A DNA stretch of 9,518 bases from Gammaproteobacteria bacterium (lineage in GTDB: Bacteria > Pseudomonadota > Gammaproteobacteria > JALTLT01): positions 1 through 9,518 of the forward strand of contig JALTLT010000446.1 in NCBI GenBank assembly GCA_027001815.1. Reading direction: 5' to 3'. Position 1 is the first letter of the stretch; each line of letters opens with the position of its first letter. The notes under the pieces were generated by a model. It saw only the letters and a list, made by a program, of their open reading frames with translations. It ran no database searches and was not told where the DNA came from. The position numbers and the translations under genes were made by a program. Shown here piece by piece: positions 1 through 5,398 of the stretch.

Positions 1-368
1 AGGGAGTGCTCCACCTCCAGTTCGGAGTTGAAACGGATGGAGTCGCTGAAGTCGTAGCCCAGGTAGAGGACGAAGCGGTGGAAATCGATCTCACGCAGGT
101 CCTCCCCCCCCTCCAGACTGTTGGAGAGATTGGTGTAGTGGAGTTCGCCGTAGCCCCCCACGTGGAGGCGACTCGCCTCCCGCGAAGAGGAGGCGCCCGT
201 CTCGATGCTCTCGGCCAGGGCGTCGAGCTGGTCGGCGAGCTGGTGGTTCTGTTCGCGGAGTTCCTGCAATTCCGCCTCGATGGAGGAGTCGGCCCCGAAA
301 GCGGCGGGTGCGGTGGCGAAAAGAGGCGTGCAAAGGAGTGCTGGAATGATACGGCTTGAAGAAGACAT
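1..368 (-). CDS. Porin-like outer-membrane protein, N-terminal part (cut by window edge)
   Basis: The reading frame starts at the ATG complementary to 366-368 and stays open to the window edge (122 codons seen, so 3' partial). A GGGAGGT ribosome site lies about 11 bases upstream. The product begins with a short serine-rich start, a hydrophobic stretch and an AFGA-type cleavage region around residues 24-27, which fits a Sec signal peptide. Next comes a short heptad-like segment (about residues 29-57, starting SSIEAELQELREQ) typical of the periplasmic coiled coil of some trimeric porins. Then comes a GGYGELHYTNL stretch and an EIDFHRFVLYLGYDF stretch with alternating aromatic residues, as in the first beta strands of a porin barrel. 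The family resembles uncharacterised proteobacterial porins; the substrate cannot be told. The Fur-type promoter upstream suggests iron-limited expression (inference). Confidence 0.8.
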   Translation of the reverse strand, partial: MSSSSRIIPALLCTPLFATAPAAFGADSSIEAELQELREQNHQLADQLDALAESIETGASSSREASRLHVGGYGELHYTNLSNSLEGGEDLREIDFHRFVLYLGYDFSDSIRFNSELEVEHS

Positions 369-431
369 CTCTGAATCGGACCTCCCGTTCGTCTGGGTTG
401 ATGCCAGTAGTGACCATGAATCGTGGGAGGC

Positions 432-475
432 ATTATGCCCCGTTTGTGATGTGAATGCAAATCATTCTCATTAGC
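432..475 (-). promoter_or_regulatory. Fur-box promoter of the porin-like gene
   Basis: On the minus strand, 475-457 reads GCTAATGAGAATGATTTGC, which matches the 19-bp Fur consensus at 14 positions by eye. A plausible promoter overlaps it: -35 TTGCAT (460-455), a 17-base spacer, and -10 CATAAT (437-432). The Fur box abuts and covers the -35 region, the usual arrangement for iron-dependent repression. The start codon is about 64 bases downstream of the -10. Confidence 0.72.
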
Positions 476-502
476 ATAGTCAGAAAAGAGGCGGGGCAGT
501 GT

Positions 503-508
503 TATAAT
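503..508 (+). promoter_or_regulatory. Possible -10 box for the Fe-S carrier gene
   Basis: A perfect TATAAT lies on the plus strand inside GTTATAATCC. I do not see a convincing -35 box at the expected distance. If used, the transcript would run through the whole palindromic element at 539-700 before reaching the start codon at 743, and the promoter would sit about 28 bp from the Fur box. Low confidence because only one half of the promoter is good. Confidence 0.3.
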
Positions 509-538
509 CCGGGTTCACCGACGCGTGCGGCCCCTTAA

Positions 539-700
539 CAGGATGTTGAAAAAGGCCGTCCTGGCCTTTTTCAACGCCGGAAGCCGAAAATTCGATTTCC
601 GGCTTCCTCACGTTTTCAATGACTTGTTGTCATTGAAAACGGCGGTGCATCCCTGCACCGCAGCACAGGCTGTTGAAAAACGGTGTTTTTCAACAGCCTG
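539..700. mobile_element. Five-hairpin MITE-like element, intact copy (family A)
   Basis: A 162-bp element with ends CAGGATGTTGAAAAA and TTTTTCAACAGCCTG, which are inverted repeats matching at 14 of 15 positions, flanked by TTAA on both sides (535-538 and 701-704). Inside are five consecutive hairpins: 545-575 (13-bp stem, loop GTCCT), 579-607 (13 bp with one mismatch), 612-640 (12 bp perfect), 642-661 (8 bp perfect, loop TCCC) and 666-700 (16 bp perfect, 3-base loop). It has no coding capacity and so would need a transposase in trans. Related copies at 3857-4086 and 5316-5398 lie in the opposite orientation. Being a mobile element is inferred from the terminal repeats, the flanking 4-bp repeats and the multiple copies. 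Confidence 0.85.
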
Positions 701-742
701 TTAACGGTACCGTGCGCGGGACCCCTTCCACGGAGAGAATCC

Positions 743-1129
743 ATGACCGAGAGTGCATCCTTTCCCGCCAGCCTCGACGAGGCCTTCATCCGTCTCACCC
801 CCGCGGCGGAGGCGAAGCTGGCGGAACTGCTGGCGGAGAGCGACGCCGGGACCGAGGCGGTCCGTGTCTATGTGGCGGGCGGGGGCTGCAGCGGCATGAA
901 CTACGGCATGACCTTCACCGACAGTCGCACCGACTTCGACGCGGTACTCGAGCGGGAGGGGGTCCGGATCTACATCGATGCGGTGGCCCTCAGCTATCTC
1001 AAGGGGCTCGAGATCGATTTCGTCGAGCATCCGGGCGGTGCGGCCTTCGTCTTCAACAACGTATTCGCAGCAACGGGGGGCAGCGGATCCTGCGGGGGAT
1101 GTGGCTCCGCGGGAGGGGGATGCGCCTGA
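743..1129 (+). CDS. A-type iron-sulfur carrier protein (HesB/IscA/ErpA family)
   Basis: The 128-residue product matches A-type Fe-S carriers, which receive clusters from the scaffold and pass them to apo-targets in the cytoplasm. Visible hallmarks are FIRLTPAAEAKL near the N terminus, RVYVAGGGCSGMNYGM with Cys49, and a C-terminal cysteine cluster. The family normally ends in a CGCG motif; here it is CGGCG followed by SAGGGCA, giving Cys117, Cys120 and Cys127. The start at 743 is chosen because GGAGAG lies 6 bases upstream and because the longer frame from 683 would begin inside the palindromic element. The gene stands alone, with the element at 539-700 immediately upstream. I cannot decide between an ErpA-like and another A-type role, so no symbol is given. 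Confidence 0.88.
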   Translation: MTESASFPASLDEAFIRLTPAAEAKLAELLAESDAGTEAVRVYVAGGGCSGMNYGMTFTDSRTDFDAVLEREGVRIYIDAVALSYLKGLEIDFVEHPGGAAFVFNNVFAATGGSGSCGGCGSAGGGCA

Positions 1130-1264
1130 GACAGGAGTCTCCCGCCATCCTCCGGGGGTGCCGCCGAGCGCCCTCCCGCGACCCTTCCGGCTTCCCTTTT
1201 CCCCACCGTTTCGCGGCCTTCCCCCTCGTCTCCCCCTTCTCCCTCTGCACCCACCAAAACGCGG

Positions 1265-1291
1265 TCAAGTTTCCTTCCGCCGTGACGATAA
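1265..1291 (+). promoter_or_regulatory. Sigma-28 (FliA) promoter of the stator operon
   Basis: TCAAGTTT (1265-1272), an 11-base spacer, then GACGATAA (1284-1291). The E. coli FliA consensus is TAAAGTTT-N11-GCCGATAA, so each half matches at 7 of 8 positions with exact spacing. Transcription would start near 1300, about 80 bases before the pomA start. This places the stator genes in the late flagellar gene class, as in enteric bacteria (inference). The surrounding gap 1130-1378 holds no gene I can support; about 1170-1258 is strikingly C/T-rich on the plus strand. Confidence 0.8.
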
Positions 1292-1378
1292 CCGGGAACA
1301 AGGCCATCTGCCGGCCCCCATCCTCGAAAGGGAGCGTCACCGGCAGGGAAAAACCGTGAAAACAACAGGAGAAATACC

Positions 1379-2140
1379 GTGGATCTGGCTACCCTGCTGG
1401 GATTACTGGGTGCTCTGGGTATTGTGGGAGCCGCCATTGCCCTCGGTGGCTCTGCCGGCATTTTCATCAACGTGCCGTCCATCCTCATCGTGGTGGTCGG
1501 GAGTATCTTCGTCGTTCTGATGAAGTTCCCCCTGGGTCATTTTCTGGGTGCCGTCAAGGTGGCGGCCAAGGCCTTCATGTTCAAGGCGGACAAGCCGGAG
1601 GATCTGATCGAGAAGGGGGTCGAGCTGGCGGAGATCGCGCGCAAGGAGGGGTTGCTGGGCCTCGAGGGGGTGGAAATCCCGAACGAATTTCTCAAGCGGG
1701 GGGTGCAGATGTGCATCGACGGCCAGGAGCCCGACTTCGTGCGCTCGGTGCTGAGCAAGGACATCAATCTGGCCATCGAGCGCCACGAGAAGGGTCAGGC
1801 GATCTTCAAGGCGCTCGGTGACGTGGCCCCGGCGATGGGCATGATCGGTACCCTCATCGGCCTGGTGCAGATGCTCTCCAACATGTCCGACCCCAAGCAG
1901 ATCGGCCCGGCCATGGCGGTCGCCCTGCTCACCACCCTCTACGGGGCGATCATGGCCACCACCATCGCTCTGCCCATCGCCGACAAGCTGGCCCATCGCA
2001 GTGATGAGGAGCGGCTAAACAAGAGCCTCATCCTGGAGGCGATCAACGCCATTCAGGAGGGGGTCAATCCGCGTATCATCCGCGACCTGCTGCAGACCTA
2101 TCTGCCGGACAAGAAGCGCCAGACCGCGGACGCGGCGTAA
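1379..2140 (+). CDS. pomA: Flagellar stator protein PomA/MotA
   Basis: A 253-residue inner-membrane stator subunit that, with PomB, forms the ion channel driving flagellar rotation. Similarity to Vibrio PomA runs over the full length: MDLATLLGLLG at the start, VPSILIVVVGSIFVVLMKF, KAFMFKADKPEDLIEK, GDVAPAMGMIGTL and AVALLTTLYGAI. Residues reported in Vibrio for contact with rotor FliG are present in the cytoplasmic loop (R88, E96, E99), as is D148 before the conserved proline P151. Position 31, Asp in Vibrio PomA, is Asn here. Translation starts at a GTG, with AGGAG 7 bases upstream; no in-frame ATG gives the conserved N terminus. pomB follows after 29 bases. PomA-like sequence suggests sodium drive, but the ion cannot be proven from sequence. 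Confidence 0.96.
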   Translation: MDLATLLGLLGALGIVGAAIALGGSAGIFINVPSILIVVVGSIFVVLMKFPLGHFLGAVKVAAKAFMFKADKPEDLIEKGVELAEIARKEGLLGLEGVEIPNEFLKRGVQMCIDGQEPDFVRSVLSKDINLAIERHEKGQAIFKALGDVAPAMGMIGTLIGLVQMLSNMSDPKQIGPAMAVALLTTLYGAIMATTIALPIADKLAHRSDEERLNKSLILEAINAIQEGVNPRIIRDLLQTYLPDKKRQTADAA

Positions 2141-2169
2141 CGGCGGGGATTGCGTAGGGAGACGACCAC

Positions 2170-3213
2170 ATGTCAGACGACGCCCCCGGGAAAAAGTGTC
2201 CGGCCGGCCTGCCGGCATGGGTGATGACCTTCGCCGACCTGATGTCGCTGCTGATGTGTTTCTTCGTCCTGCTGCTCTCCTTCTCGGAGATGGACGTCAA
2301 CAAGTACAAGCAGATCGCCGGGTCGCTGAAAGAGGCCTTTGGTGTACAGAAGGTGGAGCGGGTGAAGGGAATCCCCCGCGGAATCAACGTCATCGCGCGC
2401 GAGTTCAGTCCGGGCCGCCCCGACCCCACGCCCCTGAAGGTGATCTTCCAGCATACCCGCCAGAATCTGCTCGACTATCTTCAGCTCGACAAGGAGAAGG
2501 GCAACCAGAAGGACGAGAAGGAGCTGCGCCAGCGCGACCCCCATGAAGAGGCCCGCAAGAAGCGGTTCGAGCAGGCTGCGCTCAAGATCGAGGCGGCACT
2601 CAAGGAGGAGATCAAGAAGGGGGCCGTCGAGATCGAGAGGGCCGGTGACCGAGTGGTGATCCGTATCCGCGAGCACGCCTCTTTCGCCTCCGGCAAGGCC
2701 GACCTGAAACCGGAGATCGTGCCGATCCTGAAACGGATCGGCCGGATCCTGCGGGAGACCAACGGGAAGATCGTGGTGGCCGGACATACCGACAACATCC
2801 CCATCCGCACCAGGCGGTTCCGGTCCAACTGGGAACTCTCCGCGGCGCGGGCGGTCTCCGTGGTCCATACCCTTCAGTATTCGGCCAATCTGGATCCCCG
2901 ACGGTTTGCCGTCGAGGGCCGGGGTGACACACAACCGCTGGCGCCCAACGACAGTCCCGGGAATCGCGCGCGCAACCGCCGCGTCGAGATCATCGTGGTG
3001 CAGGAGACCGAGGCGGACGAGAAGGCGGCCAAGGCGCGCAAGGAGCAGCCGAAGGTCTTCTCCGCCGAGGAGGGGGACGTCGACGATTTCGAGAGGGAGG
3101 TGCTGTTGCCCCAGAGTGGTGTGGAGCCGGAGTTCCAGAGCCTGCAGGAGAGCCTCTCCAACTCCGACCTGGAGTTGCGCTGGGAGGATAATCCGCCGGG
3201 GTACGGGCTGTGA
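2170..3213 (+). CDS. pomB: Flagellar stator protein PomB/MotB with acidic C-terminal tail
   Basis: A 347-residue partner of PomA. It has a short cytoplasmic N terminus, one membrane helix (about residues 17-38, WVMTFADLMSLLMCFFVLLL) carrying the ion-binding Asp23, then the SEMDVNKYKQIAGS plug region. A charged linker with likely helix (about 115-150) follows, then an OmpA/MotB peptidoglycan-binding domain (about 160-277) with G205-HTDN, SNWELSAARA and the NRARNRRVEI motif. About 70 residues follow the OmpA domain (278-347), rich in acidic residues and ending PPGYGL; Vibrio PomB has only a short tail there. GGGAGA lies 7 bases before the ATG. Co-transcription with pomA is very likely given the 29-base gap. 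Confidence 0.95.
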   Translation: MSDDAPGKKCPAGLPAWVMTFADLMSLLMCFFVLLLSFSEMDVNKYKQIAGSLKEAFGVQKVERVKGIPRGINVIAREFSPGRPDPTPLKVIFQHTRQNLLDYLQLDKEKGNQKDEKELRQRDPHEEARKKRFEQAALKIEAALKEEIKKGAVEIERAGDRVVIRIREHASFASGKADLKPEIVPILKRIGRILRETNGKIVVAGHTDNIPIRTRRFRSNWELSAARAVSVVHTLQYSANLDPRRFAVEGRGDTQPLAPNDSPGNRARNRRVEIIVVQETEADEKAAKARKEQPKVFSAEEGDVDDFEREVLLPQSGVEPEFQSLQESLSNSDLELRWEDNPPGYGL

Positions 3214-3277
3214 GCCGGCGGACAGTGGGTCGAGGAAGAGAGGCGCACGCCGCCAGGATCAGACGAGGATTCGCCAA

Positions 3278-3853
3278 GTGACCGCCAATTCAGCCGATAC
3301 CGAACGCCGCCAGTTCTATCGCATCGACGACTATGTCCGGCTCACCGTCCGCCCGGTGGAGGGGGAAGAGGGACTCGAGGATCTGGTGGCGCGGATCGAG
3401 GGGGAGCGGGAGGACCGCTTCACCCTCGCCGCCACCTTTCTCGCCCAGTCACGGGAGATGAACCTGATGCTCCGCAACGCCGGCCGGCAACCGGATTCGC
3501 TGGTTCGCTATCTCCGGACCCTGGACGACAAGCTCAACACGCTGGCGCGTCTGCTGATGGAGGATCGTTGCCAGGACGAGCCGGGCTACGCGGTGAACCT
3601 CAGCGCCGGAGGGATGAGCTTCGCCTCGACCCAGGCGATGGACCCCGATCAGATCGTGGAGGTGCGGATGGTGCTGCTCCCCGAGGAGGTGGGGATCCTG
3701 GCCGCCGGGCGCGTGGTGGAGTGCCACCGCCAGGAGGGGGAGGGCCCTCCCTTTCGCGTGGGTCTGGAGTATGCACACATCCGCGAGGCGGACCGCGACC
3801 TGCTGGTCAAGCATGTGCTCGATCAGCAGCGGCAGCGGTGTCGCGAGAAGTAG
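3278..3853 (+). CDS. PilZ-domain c-di-GMP receptor with helical insert
   Basis: A 191-residue cytoplasmic protein. The c-di-GMP-binding signatures of PilZ are present: RRQFYR (R11-xxx-R15) near the N terminus and NLSAGG (N107-x-S109-xx-G112). They are separated by about 65 residues of predicted helix (roughly 33-97, heptad-like in ARIEGEREDRF and LRTLDDKLNTLARLL). Such an insert recalls the oligomerising PilZ protein described from Xanthomonas (family knowledge; not checked here). The GTG start at 3278 has GAGGA 8 bases upstream and begins just before the first motif; an upstream extension of the same frame overlaps pomB and is rejected. It lies 64 bases after pomB, so it is probably in the stator operon and may adjust motor function in response to c-di-GMP (inference). 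The stop codon directly abuts the element at 3857. Confidence 0.88.
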   Translation: MTANSADTERRQFYRIDDYVRLTVRPVEGEEGLEDLVARIEGEREDRFTLAATFLAQSREMNLMLRNAGRQPDSLVRYLRTLDDKLNTLARLLMEDRCQDEPGYAVNLSAGGMSFASTQAMDPDQIVEVRMVLLPEEVGILAAGRVVECHRQEGEGPPFRVGLEYAHIREADRDLLVKHVLDQQRQRCREK

Positions 3854-3856
3854 CAG

Positions 3857-4086
3857 CAGGCTGTTGAAAAACACCGTTCCCCGACGGCCGTGCCCCCAAG
3901 GATGGGTTCACGGCGTCCTCCGGGAGGGCCTTCCCGCCTCTCGGGGCCCCGCGGAAAGCACCAGAACCTGACCGCCTGTCAAAGTCCGACCGGCTGGTGG
4001 CCTCATTGAAAACGTGAGGAAGCCGGAAATCGCATTTTCGGCTTCCGGCGTCGAAAAAGGCCAGGACGGCCTTTTTCAACATCCTG
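3857..4086. mobile_element. Family A element, rearranged copy with GCAG target duplication
   Basis: A 230-bp element with ends CAGGCTGTTGAAAAA and TTTTTCAACATCCTG, flanked by GCAG on both sides (3853-3856 and 4087-4090). It is inverted relative to the copy at 539-700. Its right part (4003-4086) matches that copy closely: one arm of the third hairpin, the hairpin at 4018-4046, and the hairpin at 4050-4080. At the left only the first arm of the terminal hairpin survives. About 120 bp between is different sequence with its own weaker stems (GCCGTG...CACGGC and CCGGGAGG...CCTCTCGG). It fills the gap between the convergent pilZ-type gene and yggX, where its hairpins could end transcription from both sides (inference). 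Confidence 0.82.
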
Positions 4087-4119
4087 GCAGAGCCGGGGGG
4101 AAGCCCCCACCCTGGCCGG

Positions 4120-4356
4120 TCAGCGGCCGCCGAAGAAGAACCGCGTCATCTGCTCCTCGATGAAGGGGATGGCGCGGGGATCTGCGGTGTTGATGCCGTT
4201 CTCGTTGATGATCACGGTCAGTTGCTGCATCCAGCGATCCCACCCCTCCCGGGAGACCTCGTTGTAGATGCGCTCACCCAGCTCTCCGGGGTGAGGCGCA
4301 TACTCCAGTCCCTCGGCCTCCCGGCCGAGCACCACGCATTGCACTATTCTCTTCAT
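4120..4356 (-). CDS. yggX: Probable Fe(2+)-trafficking protein YggX
   Basis: A 78-residue cytoplasmic protein matching the YggX family along its length: REAEGLEYAPHPGELGERIYNEVSREGW, WMQQLTVIINE and a closing EEQMTRFFFGG block. The conserved Cys7 is present (MKRIVQC). YggX is linked to labile iron handling and protection of Fe-S proteins from oxidative damage. The start at 4356 is preferred over the in-frame ATG at 4368 because GGAAG lies 5 bases upstream and the family starts there. It ends about a dozen residues earlier than E. coli YggX. It follows hemJ by 57 bases on the same strand and may be co-transcribed with it. Confidence 0.94.
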   Translation of the reverse strand: MKRIVQCVVLGREAEGLEYAPHPGELGERIYNEVSREGWDRWMQQLTVIINENGINTADPRAIPFIEEQMTRFFFGGR

Positions 4357-4413
4357 GATTCTTCCCATTGGTTCCCGACTCTGTCTCGACGGCTGCTGCG
4401 TCGCCCGGGCCGG

Positions 4414-4842
4414 TCAAAAGGGACGGACCACCGCCATGATCACCACACCGATCAGGATGAGAGCCGGAAACTCGTTGAACCAGCGGTAGAAGGTGTGGCT
4501 GTGGCGGTTGCGGTCCTGCCGGAAGTCGCGCACCAGGCGTGCGCACCAGAGGTGATAGAGGATCAGGAGGGTCACCAGCGTCAGCTTTACATGGAGCCAG
4601 CCGAACTGGGCGAAGCCGGCCCGCAAATAGGGTACCAGCAGCGAGAGCCCGAAACCGATGGTGAGCACGGCGCCGATGGTCATGATCGCCAGCAGCTTGC
4701 GCTCCATCACCTTGAGTCGCTCGTTGCCGCTCCGGTCGTCCACGTCGGTCATGGCGTGATAGACGAAGAGTCGCGGCAGGTAGAAGAGGCCCGCATACCA
4801 GGTGACCATGAAGATGATATGGAATGCCTTGGTCCAGAGCAT
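4414..4842 (-). CDS. hemJ: Protoporphyrinogen IX oxidase HemJ
   Basis: A 142-residue integral membrane protein with about four membrane helices, of the HemJ (UPF0093) family, which oxidises protoporphyrinogen IX to protoporphyrin IX in heme synthesis. Characteristic stretches are MLWTKAFHIIFMVTWYAGLFY with H8, LPRLFVYHA with H29, W82-LHVK and the C-terminal FYRWFNEFPALILIGVVIMAVVRPF. The start at 4842 has GGGAGG about 5 bases upstream and gives the standard N terminus; a frame starting 30 bases earlier is less likely. yggX follows on the same strand. The mobile element at 4945-5095 lies about 100 bp upstream and may separate the gene from, or supply, its promoter (inference). Confidence 0.93.
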   Translation of the reverse strand: MLWTKAFHIIFMVTWYAGLFYLPRLFVYHAMTDVDDRSGNERLKVMERKLLAIMTIGAVLTIGFGLSLLVPYLRAGFAQFGWLHVKLTLVTLLILYHLWCARLVRDFRQDRNRHSHTFYRWFNEFPALILIGVVIMAVVRPF

Positions 4843-4944
4843 GGGCCCCTCCCAGCGGTGAATGGCGGGCATGGTATCCCGAAACTTCCGGGCCGCTCAA
4901 GCCGGGCGGGCGTCCGGCTGCTTGTGCGCCCGCCGGCCATTAAG

Positions 4945-5095
4945 GGAATCTCTGATTTCTTCAGAGATTCCTGCGGCACAGGGATGTGCCGCCAAAATCG
5001 ATCACCGCAGGTGATCGATTTTGCAAGGGAGCCGAAAACCGCGTTTTTCGGCTCCCGTACTCTGACAATTCAGGGATGAATTGTTCAGAGTTTCC
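4945..5095. mobile_element. Five-hairpin MITE-like element, divergent family B
   Basis: A 151-bp element flanked by TAAG on both sides (4941-4944 and 5096-5099). The ends are GGAATCTCTGAT and TTCAGAGTTTCC, inverted repeats matching at 10 of 12 positions. Five hairpins follow one another: 4945-4971 (11 bp, loop TTTCT), 4973-4992 (8 bp, loop GGGA), 4994-5022 (13 bp, loop GCA), 5027-5056 (12 bp) and 5059-5091 (13 bp with one bulge, loop AGGGAT). The order, sizes and spacers closely parallel the element at 539-700 read in reverse, although the end sequences differ. No open frame worth calling. Confidence 0.82.
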
Positions 5096-5139
5096 TAAGT
5101 AAATTAGAAGATAATAATTGCCTGATTCTCAAGGAGAAC

Positions 5140-5270
5140 TTGACGTGGGTCGAGTGTCGGGGTAGCGTATCAACCACAATCCACGTGGTGGAACGGAATT
5201 CGTACGGACAACCATAACAACAATGCAGTACGTCCCAACGATTGAGCGGCCGAAGGCCGCTTTTTATTTG
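5140..5270 (+). ncRNA. Candidate small RNA ending at an orphan terminator
   Basis: A strong intrinsic terminator (5245-5269) has no protein gene upstream on its strand: hemJ reads away on minus and the element ends at 5095. A TTGACG (-35-like) at 5140-5145 with a weak TAGCGT at 5163-5168 (17-base spacing) could start an RNA of about 95 bases near 5175; an AT-rich GATAATAATT around 5110-5119 is an alternative. The region contains an unstructured A/C-rich stretch around 5208-5223 followed by the terminator, a layout seen in regulatory RNAs. A 25-codon frame from TTG at 5140 ending at TAA 5215-5217 is possible but weak. The 5' end is a guess. Confidence 0.35.
5245..5269 (+). terminator. Rho-independent terminator
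   Basis: AGCGGCC (5245-5251), loop GAA, GGCCGCT (5255-5261), a 7-bp GC-rich perfect stem followed directly by TTTTTATTT. This is a textbook plus-strand intrinsic terminator. It ends a transcript beginning somewhere after 5095, since no coding gene precedes it on this strand. Confidence 0.85.
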
Positions 5271-5315
5271 TGCGCAACGAAAAGTGGGGACGGGCGGATC
5301 AACGGGCTGCCAGGT

Positions 5316-5398
5316 CATTGAAAACGTGAGGAAGCCGGAAATTGCATTTTCGGCTTCCGGCGTTGAAAAAGGCCAGGACGGCCTTTTTCAGCATCCTG
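5316..5398. mobile_element. Family A element, truncated copy
   Basis: An 83-bp block nearly identical to 4003-4086 (by eye three substitutions and a one-base deletion): one arm of the third hairpin, the GGAAGCC...GGCTTCC hairpin, the GAAAAAGGCC...GGCCTTTTTC hairpin and the CCTG end at 5395-5398. The other end and the first hairpins are missing, so no target duplication can be defined. It stops 43 bp before the antiporter start codon. A TACAAT at 5405-5410 just outside could be a -10 box, but no good -35 is seen. Confidence 0.8.

Noticed and set aside
541..700. CRISPR array or simple terminator for the dense repeats
   Set aside because: The stems differ from one another and there are no equal-length spacers; the inverted ends and 4-bp flanking repeats fit a mobile element better.
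683..742. N-terminal extension of the Fe-S carrier beginning MFFNSLL
   Set aside because: The extra residues are encoded by the terminal hairpin of the palindromic element; the family N terminus and ribosome site support 743.
2906..3277. Upstream extension of the PilZ frame into pomB
   Set aside because: The sequence is Arg-rich out-of-frame noise inside pomB; a GTG with a good ribosome site starts at 3278.
4086..4117. GGGGG-AAG-CCCCC hairpin between the element and yggX as an intrinsic terminator
   Set aside because: A short GC stem without a T-run on either strand, so termination cannot be supported.
4222..5079. A 285-codon plus-strand open frame opposite yggX and hemJ
   Set aside because: It is antisense to two recognised genes and runs into the mobile element; no family resemblance.
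5085..5318. A 77-codon minus-strand frame
   Set aside because: It crosses the terminator and the element end, has no recognisable domain, and fits chance.
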